A program made the position numbers and the translations under genes. From Martinezella tropici (GTDB taxonomy: Bacteria > Pseudomonadota > Alphaproteobacteria > Rhizobiales > Rhizobiaceae), in contig NZ_VNIP01000013.1 of NCBI RefSeq assembly GCF_008370325.1, positions 98,853-162,852 on the forward strand: a stretch of 64,000 nucleotides of DNA, in the 5' to 3' direction. The notes under the pieces were generated by a model. That model made no database searches, was not told the DNA's origin, and was given only the letters and a program-made list of their open reading frames with translations. This document shows positions 1 through 8,109 of this stretch, in pieces (positions within the stretch are counted from its first letter, which is position 1; each line of letters starts with the position of its first letter).

Positions 1-216
1 GGCGCCGCTGAAATGACATACCCGGAAGATCGTCGCCAGATGCCGGGCGGGAAGTGGTGTCGCGTAGGTCGGGCTTGTGATCTGCGTGACGAAGCTTCGA
101 TGTTTACCCAGTTCCGTGGCCAGCCGCTGGCGTGTTCCGGACGGTCGGTTGTCGATGATTTGCGCCAGAATGGACTTGTAGGCGATAATGGCGTCTTCGG
201 TATCTTCGCGCGCCAT
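1..216 (-). CDS. Small HTH-like protein, 3' end beyond the window
   Basis: The reverse strand reads 72 codons from an ATG at 216 and runs off the left edge, so the C-terminus is not visible. The start lies one base after the TAA of the enzyme I gene (218-220), so this is the last visible gene of the long leftward operon and is probably translationally coupled. Residues about 29-47 (TRQRLATELGKHRSFVTQI) have the look of a helix-turn-helix: a small-residue turn followed by a polar recognition helix. The function is not known to me. A DNA-binding role, perhaps autoregulation of the dihydroxyacetone operon, is inference. Confidence 0.6.
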   Translation of the reverse strand, partial: MAREDTEDAIIAYKSILAQIIDNRPSGTRQRLATELGKHRSFVTQITSPTYATPLPARHLATIFRVCHFSGA

Positions 217-217
217 C

Positions 218-1798
218 TTATTCTCCGGCTGCCTTTGTCCCATCGGCATTCAGACCGACGATTGCCGATCTTATCGCGGGAAGTCGAGTGGGCGCCACGG
301 AAAAATGATATATGCCTGCGGCAAGAAGATCCGCGGTCCGGGATGGATCGCCGGCCATGTCGCCGCAGATGCTGACTGGCTTGGCCCTGGCAAGCTTCAC
401 AGCGTGCGACAGCAGGCGCAGCACCGCCGGCACGGCGCGGTCTTGATAAACAGCGAAGTCGGCATCCTCGCGTGCCGAAGCGACAAGGTATTGCGCGAGG
501 TCGTTTGTACCGAACGAAAAGAAGTCTGCGCTTTCGAACCGGTCGAGCATGAGCGCCGCAGCCGGAACCTCTACCATCATCCCGATCGGGGGGATGCTAT
601 GCGGCACGCCCCTGCGCGCGAGCTCAGTGGATTCTTCGCGAAAGATTTGTCTGATATTGTCGACATCAGACGGAAAAGTCACCATGGGCAGCATGACGCG
701 CAAATTGCCGAATATGGCTGCGCGCAGGAGCGCGCGGGCTTGAACGCTTGCAATTTCCGGCCGGGCAAGGAGAAGGCGGACGCCTCGCAACGAAGACGCT
801 TCGGTGAGGCCGGCGAGCGGCTTGTCGCCGCCGATATCCAACATGCGGATCGTTACCGCTCGGCCATCCGCCCAATCGAGGAGCCGGCGGTAGATCGCGA
901 ATTGCTTTTCTTCGTTTGCAGCGTCACCAAGTGACGTCACTGCGAATTCCGAGCGCATCAACCCGATGCCGGCAATTGTAGCGGCAGGGATCGAATCGAC
1001 TTCATCGGGAGCGTTGACGTTGACGGACAACAGGACCCGCGAACCGTCGGCCGTGCGCAGACTGCCGTTGTCGGCTGGCGGTGGCATGCTCGTCACAGGA
1101 TGGTTGACCTGGGCCGGCGTTGCGTTTTCCTTAGCTGCCTGAAGGACGACGGCACCTGAATCGCCATCAACCCCGATATGCCGTCCCCCTTCTGTCGTGA
1201 ATTGGCCGGCGCCGATTACCATCGGGATAGATCGGGATCTGGCAAGCAGGGCGACGTGGCCGACGGCGCTGCCGGCATAAAGAGCGATACCGCCACCTGC
1301 CGACCAGTCGTGGGCGAGAAAGCGGCTGGGTTCCATGTCCCTTCCGACATAGATGGATCCGGCTGGAAAGTCGTCGAGTTGCGTTCCCGTGAGGACCGAC
1401 AGGACGCGGTTCTTGATGTCGACGATGTCGACGGCACGCGCCCGCATTTGGTCCTCCTCCGAGCATTCCAGTTCACGGATGTATCCGTCGAGTGTCCCGA
1501 CCCATGCGAATGCGACGTTCTCGCCTGCATCGATCCGCGCGCCAGCCATCTCCGTCAACGTCGGATCCTGGAGGACTTCGATCTGAAACTCGATGATATC
1601 GCTGCTCTCGGGATCTGTTCCGGTCGCAAGGCTCTGCAGCTCGTGGATAGCCGTCTTGATCGCATCGCCGAGTTCGACATGTCCGGAAAGGCTTGACGGC
1701 GGTGACGCGGCGGCGACCAGCGGCTCTACGATATAGGCTGGCCCGGATGCAACACCCGGCGAAGCGCTCGTGGCTTTCAATCTAAATGGTGCGGCCAT
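218..1798 (-). CDS. PTS enzyme I-like phosphotransferase of the dihydroxyacetone kinase system
   Basis: Phosphoenolpyruvate-protein phosphotransferase of 526 residues, slightly shorter than the usual ~575. It would take phosphate from PEP and pass it to the HPr-like protein encoded just upstream. The phospho-histidine site is seen in GSAVGHVALLARSRSIP. The PEP-binding barrel is marked by MLDIGGDKPLAGL, the metal-binding stretch FFSFGTNDLAQY and the active-site cysteine in SICGDMAGDP. I chose the ATG at 1798 because GAGGAAAAGAGG precedes it; an in-frame ATG at 1813 lies further inside the HPr gene. The gene overlaps the end of the HPr gene by 17 bases. As a dedicated copy in a dha operon, it likely serves DhaM rather than sugar uptake. 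Confidence 0.88.
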   Translation of the reverse strand: MAAPFRLKATSASPGVASGPAYIVEPLVAAASPPSSLSGHVELGDAIKTAIHELQSLATGTDPESSDIIEFQIEVLQDPTLTEMAGARIDAGENVAFAWVGTLDGYIRELECSEEDQMRARAVDIVDIKNRVLSVLTGTQLDDFPAGSIYVGRDMEPSRFLAHDWSAGGGIALYAGSAVGHVALLARSRSIPMVIGAGQFTTEGGRHIGVDGDSGAVVLQAAKENATPAQVNHPVTSMPPPADNGSLRTADGSRVLLSVNVNAPDEVDSIPAATIAGIGLMRSEFAVTSLGDAANEEKQFAIYRRLLDWADGRAVTIRMLDIGGDKPLAGLTEASSLRGVRLLLARPEIASVQARALLRAAIFGNLRVMLPMVTFPSDVDNIRQIFREESTELARRGVPHSIPPIGMMVEVPAAALMLDRFESADFFSFGTNDLAQYLVASAREDADFAVYQDRAVPAVLRLLSHAVKLARAKPVSICGDMAGDPSRTADLLAAGIYHFSVAPTRLPAIRSAIVGLNADGTKAAGE

Positions 1799-2126
1799 GC
1801 CTCTTTTCCTCATCGAAGTTGCGCTCGACGAGTTCCTTCAATGCCCGGATCGCCTCTTCGGCGAGGATTCCGTCGGCGCGGATGCTGAGGACCGAACCCT
1901 TGCGGATCCTTGCACCCATGATCTTGATGATGCTCTTGCCGTTCAGCCAGATGTCGCTGCCATTGACCGCGACTTCGATAGAGCAAGGGAACGATTTTGC
2001 CAGACGCGTGAACGTGACTGAAGGCCGAGCGTGCAATCCCACGCCGTGCTTGACCTCGACCTCAATCTGACAACTGGCCTGCACCTGTCCGGCCTCCCGG
2101 CTTCCTATACGCAATCCGCCGCTCAT
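1782..2126 (-). CDS. HPr-like phosphocarrier of the dihydroxyacetone PTS
   Basis: HPr family protein of 114 residues, a little longer than typical HPr (~88) because of an N-terminal extension. The phosphorylated histidine lies in GVGLHARPSVTFTRLAKSF (about residues 29-47), the hallmark of HPr. The regulatory serine region reads NGKSIIKIMGARIRKG. It should relay phosphate from enzyme I to DhaM. The ATG at 2126 overlaps the stop of dhaM as TGATG, and the 3' end overlaps the enzyme I gene. In some bacteria DhaM, HPr and EI-like parts are fused in one protein; here they are three adjacent genes. Confidence 0.9.
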   Translation of the reverse strand: MSGGLRIGSREAGQVQASCQIEVEVKHGVGLHARPSVTFTRLAKSFPCSIEVAVNGSDIWLNGKSIIKIMGARIRKGSVLSIRADGILAEEAIRALKELVERNFDEEKRHGRTI

Positions 2127-2524
2127 CAGGCTGAAAGCTCCTCTGCCGTTGCAACCACTCTGCTTAGCGGTGCGCCACCAGAGGCCTCGGCCGCTGCGAT
2201 GACGGCTCCCTCCACGACGGGGGCGTTGCAGATCGATACCTTTTCCGATCGCGGCAGACCGAGCATTTCGATTGCCATCTCGCTGTTCGTCTCAGCCCCA
2301 CCCAGGTCGACGAAGACGGCGACGCCCGCTTCCGACCAGGCTTCCTCGATGGCCTTGAGAATGCCGCCGGCATCCGTGCCAAGCTCGCCATCACGGTTGC
2401 CGCCGGACCAGGCAAGCGGCACGCTATCGCCGACCATCTGCCTCACCATGTCGGCTGTCCCGCGCGCGACAAGCGGCGAGTGGGAAACGATCACAATCCC
2501 AACGTTAGGCGTCTTCCCATTCAT
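2126..2524 (-). CDS. dhaM: Dihydroxyacetone kinase phosphotransfer subunit DhaM
   Basis: PTS-dependent dihydroxyacetone kinase subunit of the mannose-type EIIA fold, 132 residues. The N-terminal beta strand and phosphohistidine are in VGIVIVSHSPLVARGTADM. Further family features are the Gly/Asp-rich stretch around residues 44-58 (GNRDGELGTDAGGI) and the segment AVFVDLGGAETNSEMAIEML. Known role: receives phosphate from HPr and rephosphorylates ADP held on DhaL. The ATG overlaps the stop of dhaL by four bases (ATGA). It is one of five tightly coupled dha genes, so it is very likely expressed in fixed ratio with DhaL. Confidence 0.92.
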   Translation of the reverse strand: MNGKTPNVGIVIVSHSPLVARGTADMVRQMVGDSVPLAWSGGNRDGELGTDAGGILKAIEEAWSEAGVAVFVDLGGAETNSEMAIEMLGLPRSEKVSICNAPVVEGAVIAAAEASGGAPLSRVVATAEELSA

Positions 2525-3159
2525 GCCGGACGGTACTCCTCAAGGTAACGGCAGATCGCGGCTGTCAGAAGCGCACAACTCGAAGCACCCGGATCGACAT
2601 GGCCGATTGACCTGTCTCCAAGATAGGAGGCGCGCCCCCGCATGGCCTTCATTGCGGCAGTCAATTCGGCGGAAAGTGCGGCTTGACGTGCAATATCCGT
2701 CAAAGGCACGCGATGTGCGAGTGCATCCTGGACTGGATAGAGGACATCGAGAAGGGTCTTGTCACCAGCATGCGAGCGACCGCGACGAGCGACCGCGTCA
2801 ATCGCCTGCTTCAGTACCGAGGAGAAATCCTGTTTGTCGTCGAGTGCACGGAGCTCGCGACCCATCTCCATCAGCAGCGTTCCGTAAAGAGGGCCTGCCG
2901 CTCCTCCTATGTTCATCACCAGCGTCAGGCCAATTTTTTCAAGCGCGTCCGGCAAGGGGAGGAGCGATACGGAGGCTTCCTCCGCGCTCACCGCCTCGCA
3001 GCCGCGCCGCATGTTCGTCCCGTGATCGCCATCACCGATCGCACGATCAAGCCCGCAGAGATGATCGCTGTTTGCTGCGATCGTCGCGCGGCAAGCTTCG
3101 ATCAATCCCATGAGAAGAGCCGGTTCTGCCTGCACCCTATATCCTCCCGGCGCGCTCAT
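2521..3159 (-). CDS. dhaL: Dihydroxyacetone kinase nucleotide-binding subunit DhaL
   Basis: DhaL family protein of 212 residues, the usual size. The nucleotide and magnesium site is visible as LDRAIGDGDHGTNMRRG near residues 38-54, and the barrel continues with NIGGAAGPLYGTLLMEMG and GRASYLGDRSIGHVDPGA. It carries a tightly bound nucleotide that DhaM rephosphorylates, and transfers phosphate to dihydroxyacetone on DhaK. The start overlaps the stop of the preceding fused DhaK-DhaL gene by ATGA. This makes a second DhaL domain in the operon, since the upstream protein already carries one at its C-terminus. Confidence 0.93.
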   Translation of the reverse strand: MSAPGGYRVQAEPALLMGLIEACRATIAANSDHLCGLDRAIGDGDHGTNMRRGCEAVSAEEASVSLLPLPDALEKIGLTLVMNIGGAAGPLYGTLLMEMGRELRALDDKQDFSSVLKQAIDAVARRGRSHAGDKTLLDVLYPVQDALAHRVPLTDIARQAALSAELTAAMKAMRGRASYLGDRSIGHVDPGASSCALLTAAICRYLEEYRPA

Positions 3160-4796
3160 GCAAGCGATGCCACCATTTCGAATACACCTGCCACCGCCAC
3201 GGCGCCTGGATCAGGCACTCCCTCCAGATCCCTTTCGCCGACATAGGAAGCTCGTCCGGCTTTTGCCTTCCGCATCGCCTTTGTCGCCTCCGCACCTGCT
3301 GCGGCTGCCCTTGCCGCGGCCGCGAGATCTCCCGATGTCAGAGCTGCCAAAGCCGGAGCCAGCGCGTCGACCATTGTGCGATCGCCGACGCCAGCTCCTC
3401 CATAGAACGTCATCCGATTTAGTCCGGCAAGCAGGGCAGCAGCGATATCTTTCTTTTCGGCCATAGCCTTGGATGCGGCGGTGAAGAAGATCGATAGCAG
3501 CACGCCGCTGGAACCGCCCATGCTCGTGCTCAGGATCTCGCCGATCGAGGCCATCGTGGCGGCGGGATCCTTCAGCGGCAGCGTGTCCATGCGGGAAAGA
3601 ATGCTGCGGGCACCCTGCGCGACCGTAGAGCCGGTATCGCCATCACCGACGCGGCCATCCAGGCGATTGAGTTCTTCCTCGAGGGAAATCAGATGCTCGC
3701 AAAGTGTCGTCAGGAGAAGACGGCTCTGTTTATCATCGCTGGCCACTCTCGCTTCGTTCTGTACAAGCGCTCTTTGAGGGGCAGGAATGATAGCGATCTC
3801 ATGCCGTTCGGTCGCGGGCGGCCAGGCGTGCGGAGCGACGGCAGCCTTCAGGGCGGCTTCACGGGCAGCGTCCAACCGGATCAGCGACAGCGAGAAGCCG
3901 TTCATGTTAAGCGCGGTCATCATTGGCGCCGGCCCGATGACAAGCCGTACGCAGCGCCTTAGGGGAGACGACAGTACGGCATTGGCTATCACGCCCATCT
4001 CAAGTGGCGGCACGGCACCGAGGTTGTTGACCAGCAACGCATGATCCCGCGAACTGTCCAGCTTGGCGGCTAGCCGCTCGGCCATCGTGGCGACAAGGTC
4101 GGCAACCGGCTGCACGGCAATGCGCTCGACCCCTGGCTCGCCGTGGATCCCGAGGCCGAGTTCTCCCTCGTTAGCGCCAAGCCGGTCCTCATGCGCCTGA
4201 CCCGGTGCACTGCAGGTCGATAGGGACATGCCAAGCGAGACGATGTCGCCTGCTGCGGCGGTTGCCTGCGCCGCCACTGTCTTGAGATCAGCGCCGGCCT
4301 CGGCGTGGTAGCCGGCGATCTTGTGCACGAACAGCGTACCGGCAACGCCGCGCGGCTGGTTGATGCCAGGGATTGCAATATCGTCGGCGACAATCACCAT
4401 TTCGACGTCGAAGCCTTCGGCACGCGCCTTCTCGGCGGCAAGGCCGAAGTTCAGACGGTCACCCGTGTAGTTTTTGACGATGAGCAGCGCACCCTTGGGA
4501 CCCGTTACGGCACGGATTGCAGTCAGCACGGCATCGACACTCGGCGAGGCAAAGATTTCGCCCGATACCGCTGCTGTGAGCATGCCCTTGCCGACGAAGC
4601 CTGCATGTGAGGGCTCGTGCCCGGCACCGCCGCCGGAGATGATTGCAACCCTGGATTTATCGCAGTCCGCGCGGAGAATCACCTTGATCTCGGGAAAGGT
4701 GTCCAGACGGGCCAGACGGGCAGGGTCGCTCGTCAAGAGCAGGCCATCCAGGGCTTCGGTGACGATGGTTTCCCGGCGATTGAAGAAATGTTTCAT
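3156..4796 (-). CDS. dhaK: Dihydroxyacetone kinase, fused DhaK-DhaL domains
   Basis: Two-domain kinase of 546 residues. The DhaK domain (about 1-330) shows GGGAGHEPSHAGFVGKGM and the substrate histidine in GLGIHGEPGVERIAV, which in the family forms a covalent link with dihydroxyacetone. The DhaL domain (about 350-546) shows LDGRVGDGDTGSTVAQGA and GRASYVGERDLEGVPDPGA. This fused form is typical of ATP-dependent kinases, yet the next genes encode a PTS relay. The start is set at ATG 4796 (MKHFFNRRETIV), where family similarity begins, although no strong ribosome site is seen. It follows the ABC transporter genes by 49 bases in the same operon, which fits import and phosphorylation of dihydroxyacetone. 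Confidence 0.92.
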   Translation of the reverse strand: MKHFFNRRETIVTEALDGLLLTSDPARLARLDTFPEIKVILRADCDKSRVAIISGGGAGHEPSHAGFVGKGMLTAAVSGEIFASPSVDAVLTAIRAVTGPKGALLIVKNYTGDRLNFGLAAEKARAEGFDVEMVIVADDIAIPGINQPRGVAGTLFVHKIAGYHAEAGADLKTVAAQATAAAGDIVSLGMSLSTCSAPGQAHEDRLGANEGELGLGIHGEPGVERIAVQPVADLVATMAERLAAKLDSSRDHALLVNNLGAVPPLEMGVIANAVLSSPLRRCVRLVIGPAPMMTALNMNGFSLSLIRLDAAREAALKAAVAPHAWPPATERHEIAIIPAPQRALVQNEARVASDDKQSRLLLTTLCEHLISLEEELNRLDGRVGDGDTGSTVAQGARSILSRMDTLPLKDPAATMASIGEILSTSMGGSSGVLLSIFFTAASKAMAEKKDIAAALLAGLNRMTFYGGAGVGDRTMVDALAPALAALTSGDLAAAARAAAAGAEATKAMRKAKAGRASYVGERDLEGVPDPGAVAVAGVFEMVASLA

Positions 4797-4845
4797 GGAG
4801 TGAGACCCGTCGTTTATGCCACTATTGTCCGTTTCGTTCTGTTGT

Positions 4846-5853
4846 TCATCCAAGCCGCTGGCCGCTGGCATCGAAATAGAGCGGATCGCGCAGCGACAGG
4901 CTAATTCGATCACCCGGCCGGATCGCAAGATATGGATCAGCAAGCGTGACGAGCTTGTGGTCGCCCACCCTGATATGCAAGTGGTTCTGGTCGCCCAGAT
5001 GCTCGATCCAGTCTATTTCGGCATTGGCATTCTGATCGGGGATGATATCGAGATGCTCGGTTCGCGCGCCGATCGTCTTGGTTCCAGGCGGAGGATTGGC
5101 GCCACTTAGAAGACCAGGTGGCAAGAGGTTGATGTGCGGTTGGCCAAGACGTGCCGCGACATGAAGACTAGCCGGATTGCCATAAATTTCGCGGGGCGTT
5201 CCTACCTGCAGCAGCCGCCCTTGGGCAACGATGCCGATCCGATCCGCCATCGTCATGGCTTCGACCTGGTCATGGGTTACATAGAGGAGGGTCGAGCCGA
5301 GCTCTTTCTGGATACGCTTCAGTTCCAGACGAAGCTCCCCACGCAGCTTTGCGTCGAGCGAAGAGAGCGGCTCGTCCATAAGATAGATCGCGGGACGACG
5401 CACCAGCGCCCTGCCGATCGCAACGCGCTGCATTTCGCCACCCGACAGATGGGTCGAACGGTTCTCGAGCTTATGGTCGATCCTGACCATGCGCGCAATT
5501 TCCCGGACACGGCGGTCGACCTCTTCGCTTGAAAGCTTGCGCACTGGCGCTCGCAGCGGAAAGGCGAGATTGTCGTAGACCGTCATGTGCGGATAGAGCG
5601 AATATTGCTGGAAGACGAACGCAACGTCCCTGTCGGCCGGAGCTTCGCCCGCGACGTTGCGACCGCCGATTTCGATGCGTCCGCTGTCAGGGCGCTCCAG
5701 GCCGGCAATAAGGCGCAGCGTGGTCGTCTTGCCGGCGCCCGTTGGCCCAAGCAGAACGACGAATTCACCGTCGCGGATAGAGAGGTCCAAATCAGCCAGA
5801 GCCTGTGTATCGCCGAAACGCTTGTTAAGGTCCTTGAGAACAACGTCAGCCAT
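4846..5853 (-). CDS. Sugar/polyol ABC transporter ATP-binding protein (second copy)
   Basis: ABC ATPase of the MalK/UgpC group, 335 residues. Walker A is GPTGAGKTTTLR, the Q-loop region is FVFQQYSLYPHMTVYDN, the signature is HLSGGEMQRVAIGRAL, Walker B is PAIYLMDEPLSSLDAKLR, and the switch histidine is in LLYVTHDQVEAM. A C-terminal TOBE-like domain follows residue ~240. Walker A has GPTGAG rather than GPSGCG, as in the second ATPase of glycerol-type importers. The start at ATG 5853 lies eight bases inside the preceding ATPase gene. The pair of different ATPases suggests a heterodimeric ATPase, as in rhizobial glycerol ABC importers. Confidence 0.9.
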   Translation of the reverse strand: MADVVLKDLNKRFGDTQALADLDLSIRDGEFVVLLGPTGAGKTTTLRLIAGLERPDSGRIEIGGRNVAGEAPADRDVAFVFQQYSLYPHMTVYDNLAFPLRAPVRKLSSEEVDRRVREIARMVRIDHKLENRSTHLSGGEMQRVAIGRALVRRPAIYLMDEPLSSLDAKLRGELRLELKRIQKELGSTLLYVTHDQVEAMTMADRIGIVAQGRLLQVGTPREIYGNPASLHVAARLGQPHINLLPPGLLSGANPPPGTKTIGARTEHLDIIPDQNANAEIDWIEHLGDQNHLHIRVGDHKLVTLADPYLAIRPGDRISLSLRDPLYFDASGQRLG

Positions 5854-6943
5854 GTTCAACCTCCGAGTAGAGTGCCGAAGCAACGGCGCGACCCGATTTG
5901 CAGTCGAACAGCGCGAGTTTGGCCGGATTGAACTCAAGACCAACGGTTTCACCGATGCGGAAGTTGCGGTTCGCAGGAACACGCGCTTTGATCACGCCGC
6001 TCGATGTCTCGATTGCCACGACCTGATTGGTTCCGAGATATTCGCTGCCATAGACTGCACCCCGCAAAGGAGAGGTGTCGCTGAAGCGGATATGTTCCGG
6101 CCTGACGCCGAGCGCCAATTCGGCTTCGGCCAAGTCCTGGTACACTTCGGGAACGCTGACATCGACGCCATTAACTGAGACCGATCTCGCCCCGCTATAA
6201 AGGCCAGAGGTGAAGCGCATAAAATTCATCGGCGGCGACCCGATGAAGTCAGCGACATACATCGTGGCTGGCTTGCTGTAGATTTCCTGCGGTGTGCCGA
6301 ATTGCTCGATGACACCATGGTTCATGACCGCGATCTTGTCGGCCATTGCCATGGCTTCGTGCTGATCATGCGTTACGTAGACCGTCGTCGCATGGATGCG
6401 GTTATGGAGTTCACGCAGCTCATGGACCATCACTTCGCGGAATTCCGCGTCGAGCGTGCCAAGCGGTTCATCCATCAGGAAGCACTTCGGACGGCGTACG
6501 ATCGCACGACCGAGAGCCACGCGCTGTCGATCGCCGCCAGCAAGTCCGGAGACAGAGCGGTTCAGGATATGATCAATCTGCAGCAGCCGCGCGGTTTCCT
6601 CGACGCGCTTTCGGATCTCGGCCTTCGACATGCCCTGCGAAAGCAGCGGAAAGCCGATGTTCTTGCGCACGTTCATATGCGGATAGAGCGCAAAAAGCTG
6701 GAAGACGAAGGCAATGTCACGGGCGCTGGCGCGATTGAAAGTGACGTCCTCGCCATCAAGGTAGATCTTGCCGCTGGTCGGCAGTTCAAGTCCGGCGATC
6801 ATGCGAAGCGTCGTCGTCTTGCCACAGCCGGACGGGCCGAGCAGTGCCAGGAATTCTCCGTCGTGGATGGTGAAGCTTGAATCCTGAACCGCGACGAAGC
6901 CGCCGAATTGCTTGCGCAGATTTTCTATTCTGATCTCTGCCAT
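5846..6943 (-). CDS. Sugar/polyol ABC transporter ATP-binding protein (first copy)
   Basis: ABC ATPase of 365 residues in the MalK/UgpC group. Walker A is GPSGCGKTTTLRMIAG, the Q-loop region is FVFQLFALYPHMNVRKN, and Walker B is CFLMDEPLGTLDAEFR. The signature motif reads GLAGGDRQRVALGRAI, with Ala instead of the usual Ser in LSGG, a substitution seen in some ABC pairs. The C-terminal part (about 240-365) is the regulatory TOBE-like region. It sits three bases after the small membrane protein gene and overlaps the next ATPase by eight bases. It should energise import through the two permeases encoded upstream. Confidence 0.9.
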   Translation of the reverse strand: MAEIRIENLRKQFGGFVAVQDSSFTIHDGEFLALLGPSGCGKTTTLRMIAGLELPTSGKIYLDGEDVTFNRASARDIAFVFQLFALYPHMNVRKNIGFPLLSQGMSKAEIRKRVEETARLLQIDHILNRSVSGLAGGDRQRVALGRAIVRRPKCFLMDEPLGTLDAEFREVMVHELRELHNRIHATTVYVTHDQHEAMAMADKIAVMNHGVIEQFGTPQEIYSKPATMYVADFIGSPPMNFMRFTSGLYSGARSVSVNGVDVSVPEVYQDLAEAELALGVRPEHIRFSDTSPLRGAVYGSEYLGTNQVVAIETSSGVIKARVPANRNFRIGETVGLEFNPAKLALFDCKSGRAVASALYSEVEHG

Positions 6944-6946
6944 GGC

Positions 6947-7159
6947 TCACTCCGGAAACTTCGAGACGATGATGAACATGGCCGTGCCGGCAAGGAGGGT
7001 CACCAGCGAGTAGCTGTAGAGTACCAGTAGGAATGGTTGGAATAGCATGAGGAAGCCGATCGCAATCAGCATGGTCGCGATGTTCTCCATCGGGCCGCGG
7101 CGCAGAAAGAGGGGGCGCTTCGGCCGGGATGGCGGCGGTGTTTCGATGAGATGCGTCAT
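6947..7159 (-). CDS. Small two-helix membrane protein of the ABC transporter operon
   Basis: A 70-residue protein starting at ATG 7159, which overlaps the stop of the permease gene (ATGA). The N-terminus is basic and Pro-rich (PPPSRPKRPLFLRR). It is followed by two hydrophobic segments, about residues 26-47 (NIATMLIAIGFLMLFQPFLL) and 50-66 (SLVTLLAGTAMFIIVSK). I do not recognise a named family. Small membrane proteins are known beside glycerol-type ABC importers of rhizobia, and the position between permease and ATPase suggests an accessory transporter subunit. That role is inference from position only. Confidence 0.72.
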   Translation of the reverse strand: MTHLIETPPPSRPKRPLFLRRGPMENIATMLIAIGFLMLFQPFLLVLYSYSLVTLLAGTAMFIIVSKFPE

Positions 7160-8109
7160 TTGCGGACGGCTCCGAAGGTGATGCCACGCAAGAGTTGCTT
7201 GCGCAGGAGAATCGTGAAGAGGAGGATCGGGATCAGGAAGATCGTCGTTCCTGCCGCGACGGCCGGCCAGTCCTGGCCACCTTCGCCGATGATGGTCGGA
7301 ATGAATGGCGGTGCCGTCTGGGCCTCGCCCGAGGTCAACAATGCCGCGAAGGCATATTCATTCCAGGCAAAGATCAGGCAGAAGATCGCCGTGGCGGCAA
7401 TTCCTGTGGTTGCCTGCGGCAAGACGACTTTCCAGAAGGCCTGCAGGCGGGTGTAGCCGTCGATCATTGCGGCTTCCTCGTATTCCCGTGGGATCTCGTC
7501 GATGAACCCCTTGAGCAGCCAGACCGCGAGCGAGACGTTGACTGCGGTATAAAGCAGGATCATGCCGACTGCCGTGTCGGAAAGACCGAGCTCGCGGTAC
7601 ATGAGATAGATCGGGATTGCGACCGCGATAGGCGGCATCATGCGCGTTGACAGGATGAAAAACAGAAGGTCGTCGGCAAGCGGAACCCTGAAGCGGGAGA
7701 AGCCGTAGGCGGCCAACGTTCCCAGCGAAACGGCGAGGAACGTGGAGCCGAAGGCAATCACCAGCGAATTGGCAAAGCGCGGCAGAAAATTCGAGGGGCC
7801 GGCAATGACCATGTTTCGCTTGCGGGTGACCTCGTCGCAGGTGCCGGTTGGTGCGGGTAGCGCGGCGATATATTCCGGCGTCTGTCGCGTCCTCGTCGTC
7901 AGGAGGTTGCAATAACCCTCGAGCGTCGGAGAGAAGACGATCTTTGGCGGATAGCTGATGGAATCCGGCGGTGATTTGATGCTGGTCAGAAAGATCCAGA
8001 CCAGCGGAATCATGGTGATCAGGGCATAGAGGATCACGATGGCGCCGGCGATGCGCTTGCTGGTCGGGCTCGGCTCGACGACCGAATGGGCTGAGGTCAC
8101 GGGGCTCAT
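7156..8109 (-). CDS. Sugar/polyol ABC transporter permease (MalG-like)
   Basis: Inner-membrane permease of 317 residues. The first transmembrane segment is at about residues 20-40 (IAGAIVILYALITMIPLVW). Several more follow, and the EAA loop is visible as EIPREYEEAAMIDGYTRLQAF. An extra periplasmic stretch after the first segment holds a CNLLTTRTRQTP...TCDEVTRKR insert with two cysteines. The ATG at 8109 overlaps the stop of the first permease (ATGA). It forms the channel with the other permease and is powered by the two ATPases. Confidence 0.88.
   Translation of the reverse strand: MSPVTSAHSVVEPSPTSKRIAGAIVILYALITMIPLVWIFLTSIKSPPDSISYPPKIVFSPTLEGYCNLLTTRTRQTPEYIAALPAPTGTCDEVTRKRNMVIAGPSNFLPRFANSLVIAFGSTFLAVSLGTLAAYGFSRFRVPLADDLLFFILSTRMMPPIAVAIPIYLMYRELGLSDTAVGMILLYTAVNVSLAVWLLKGFIDEIPREYEEAAMIDGYTRLQAFWKVVLPQATTGIAATAIFCLIFAWNEYAFAALLTSGEAQTAPPFIPTIIGEGGQDWPAVAAGTTIFLIPILLFTILLRKQLLRGITFGAVRK

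Noticed and set aside
188..934. Long forward-strand open frame opposite the enzyme I gene
   Set aside because: It is the shadow of a clear enzyme I coding frame; its translation has no family features and no ribosome site.
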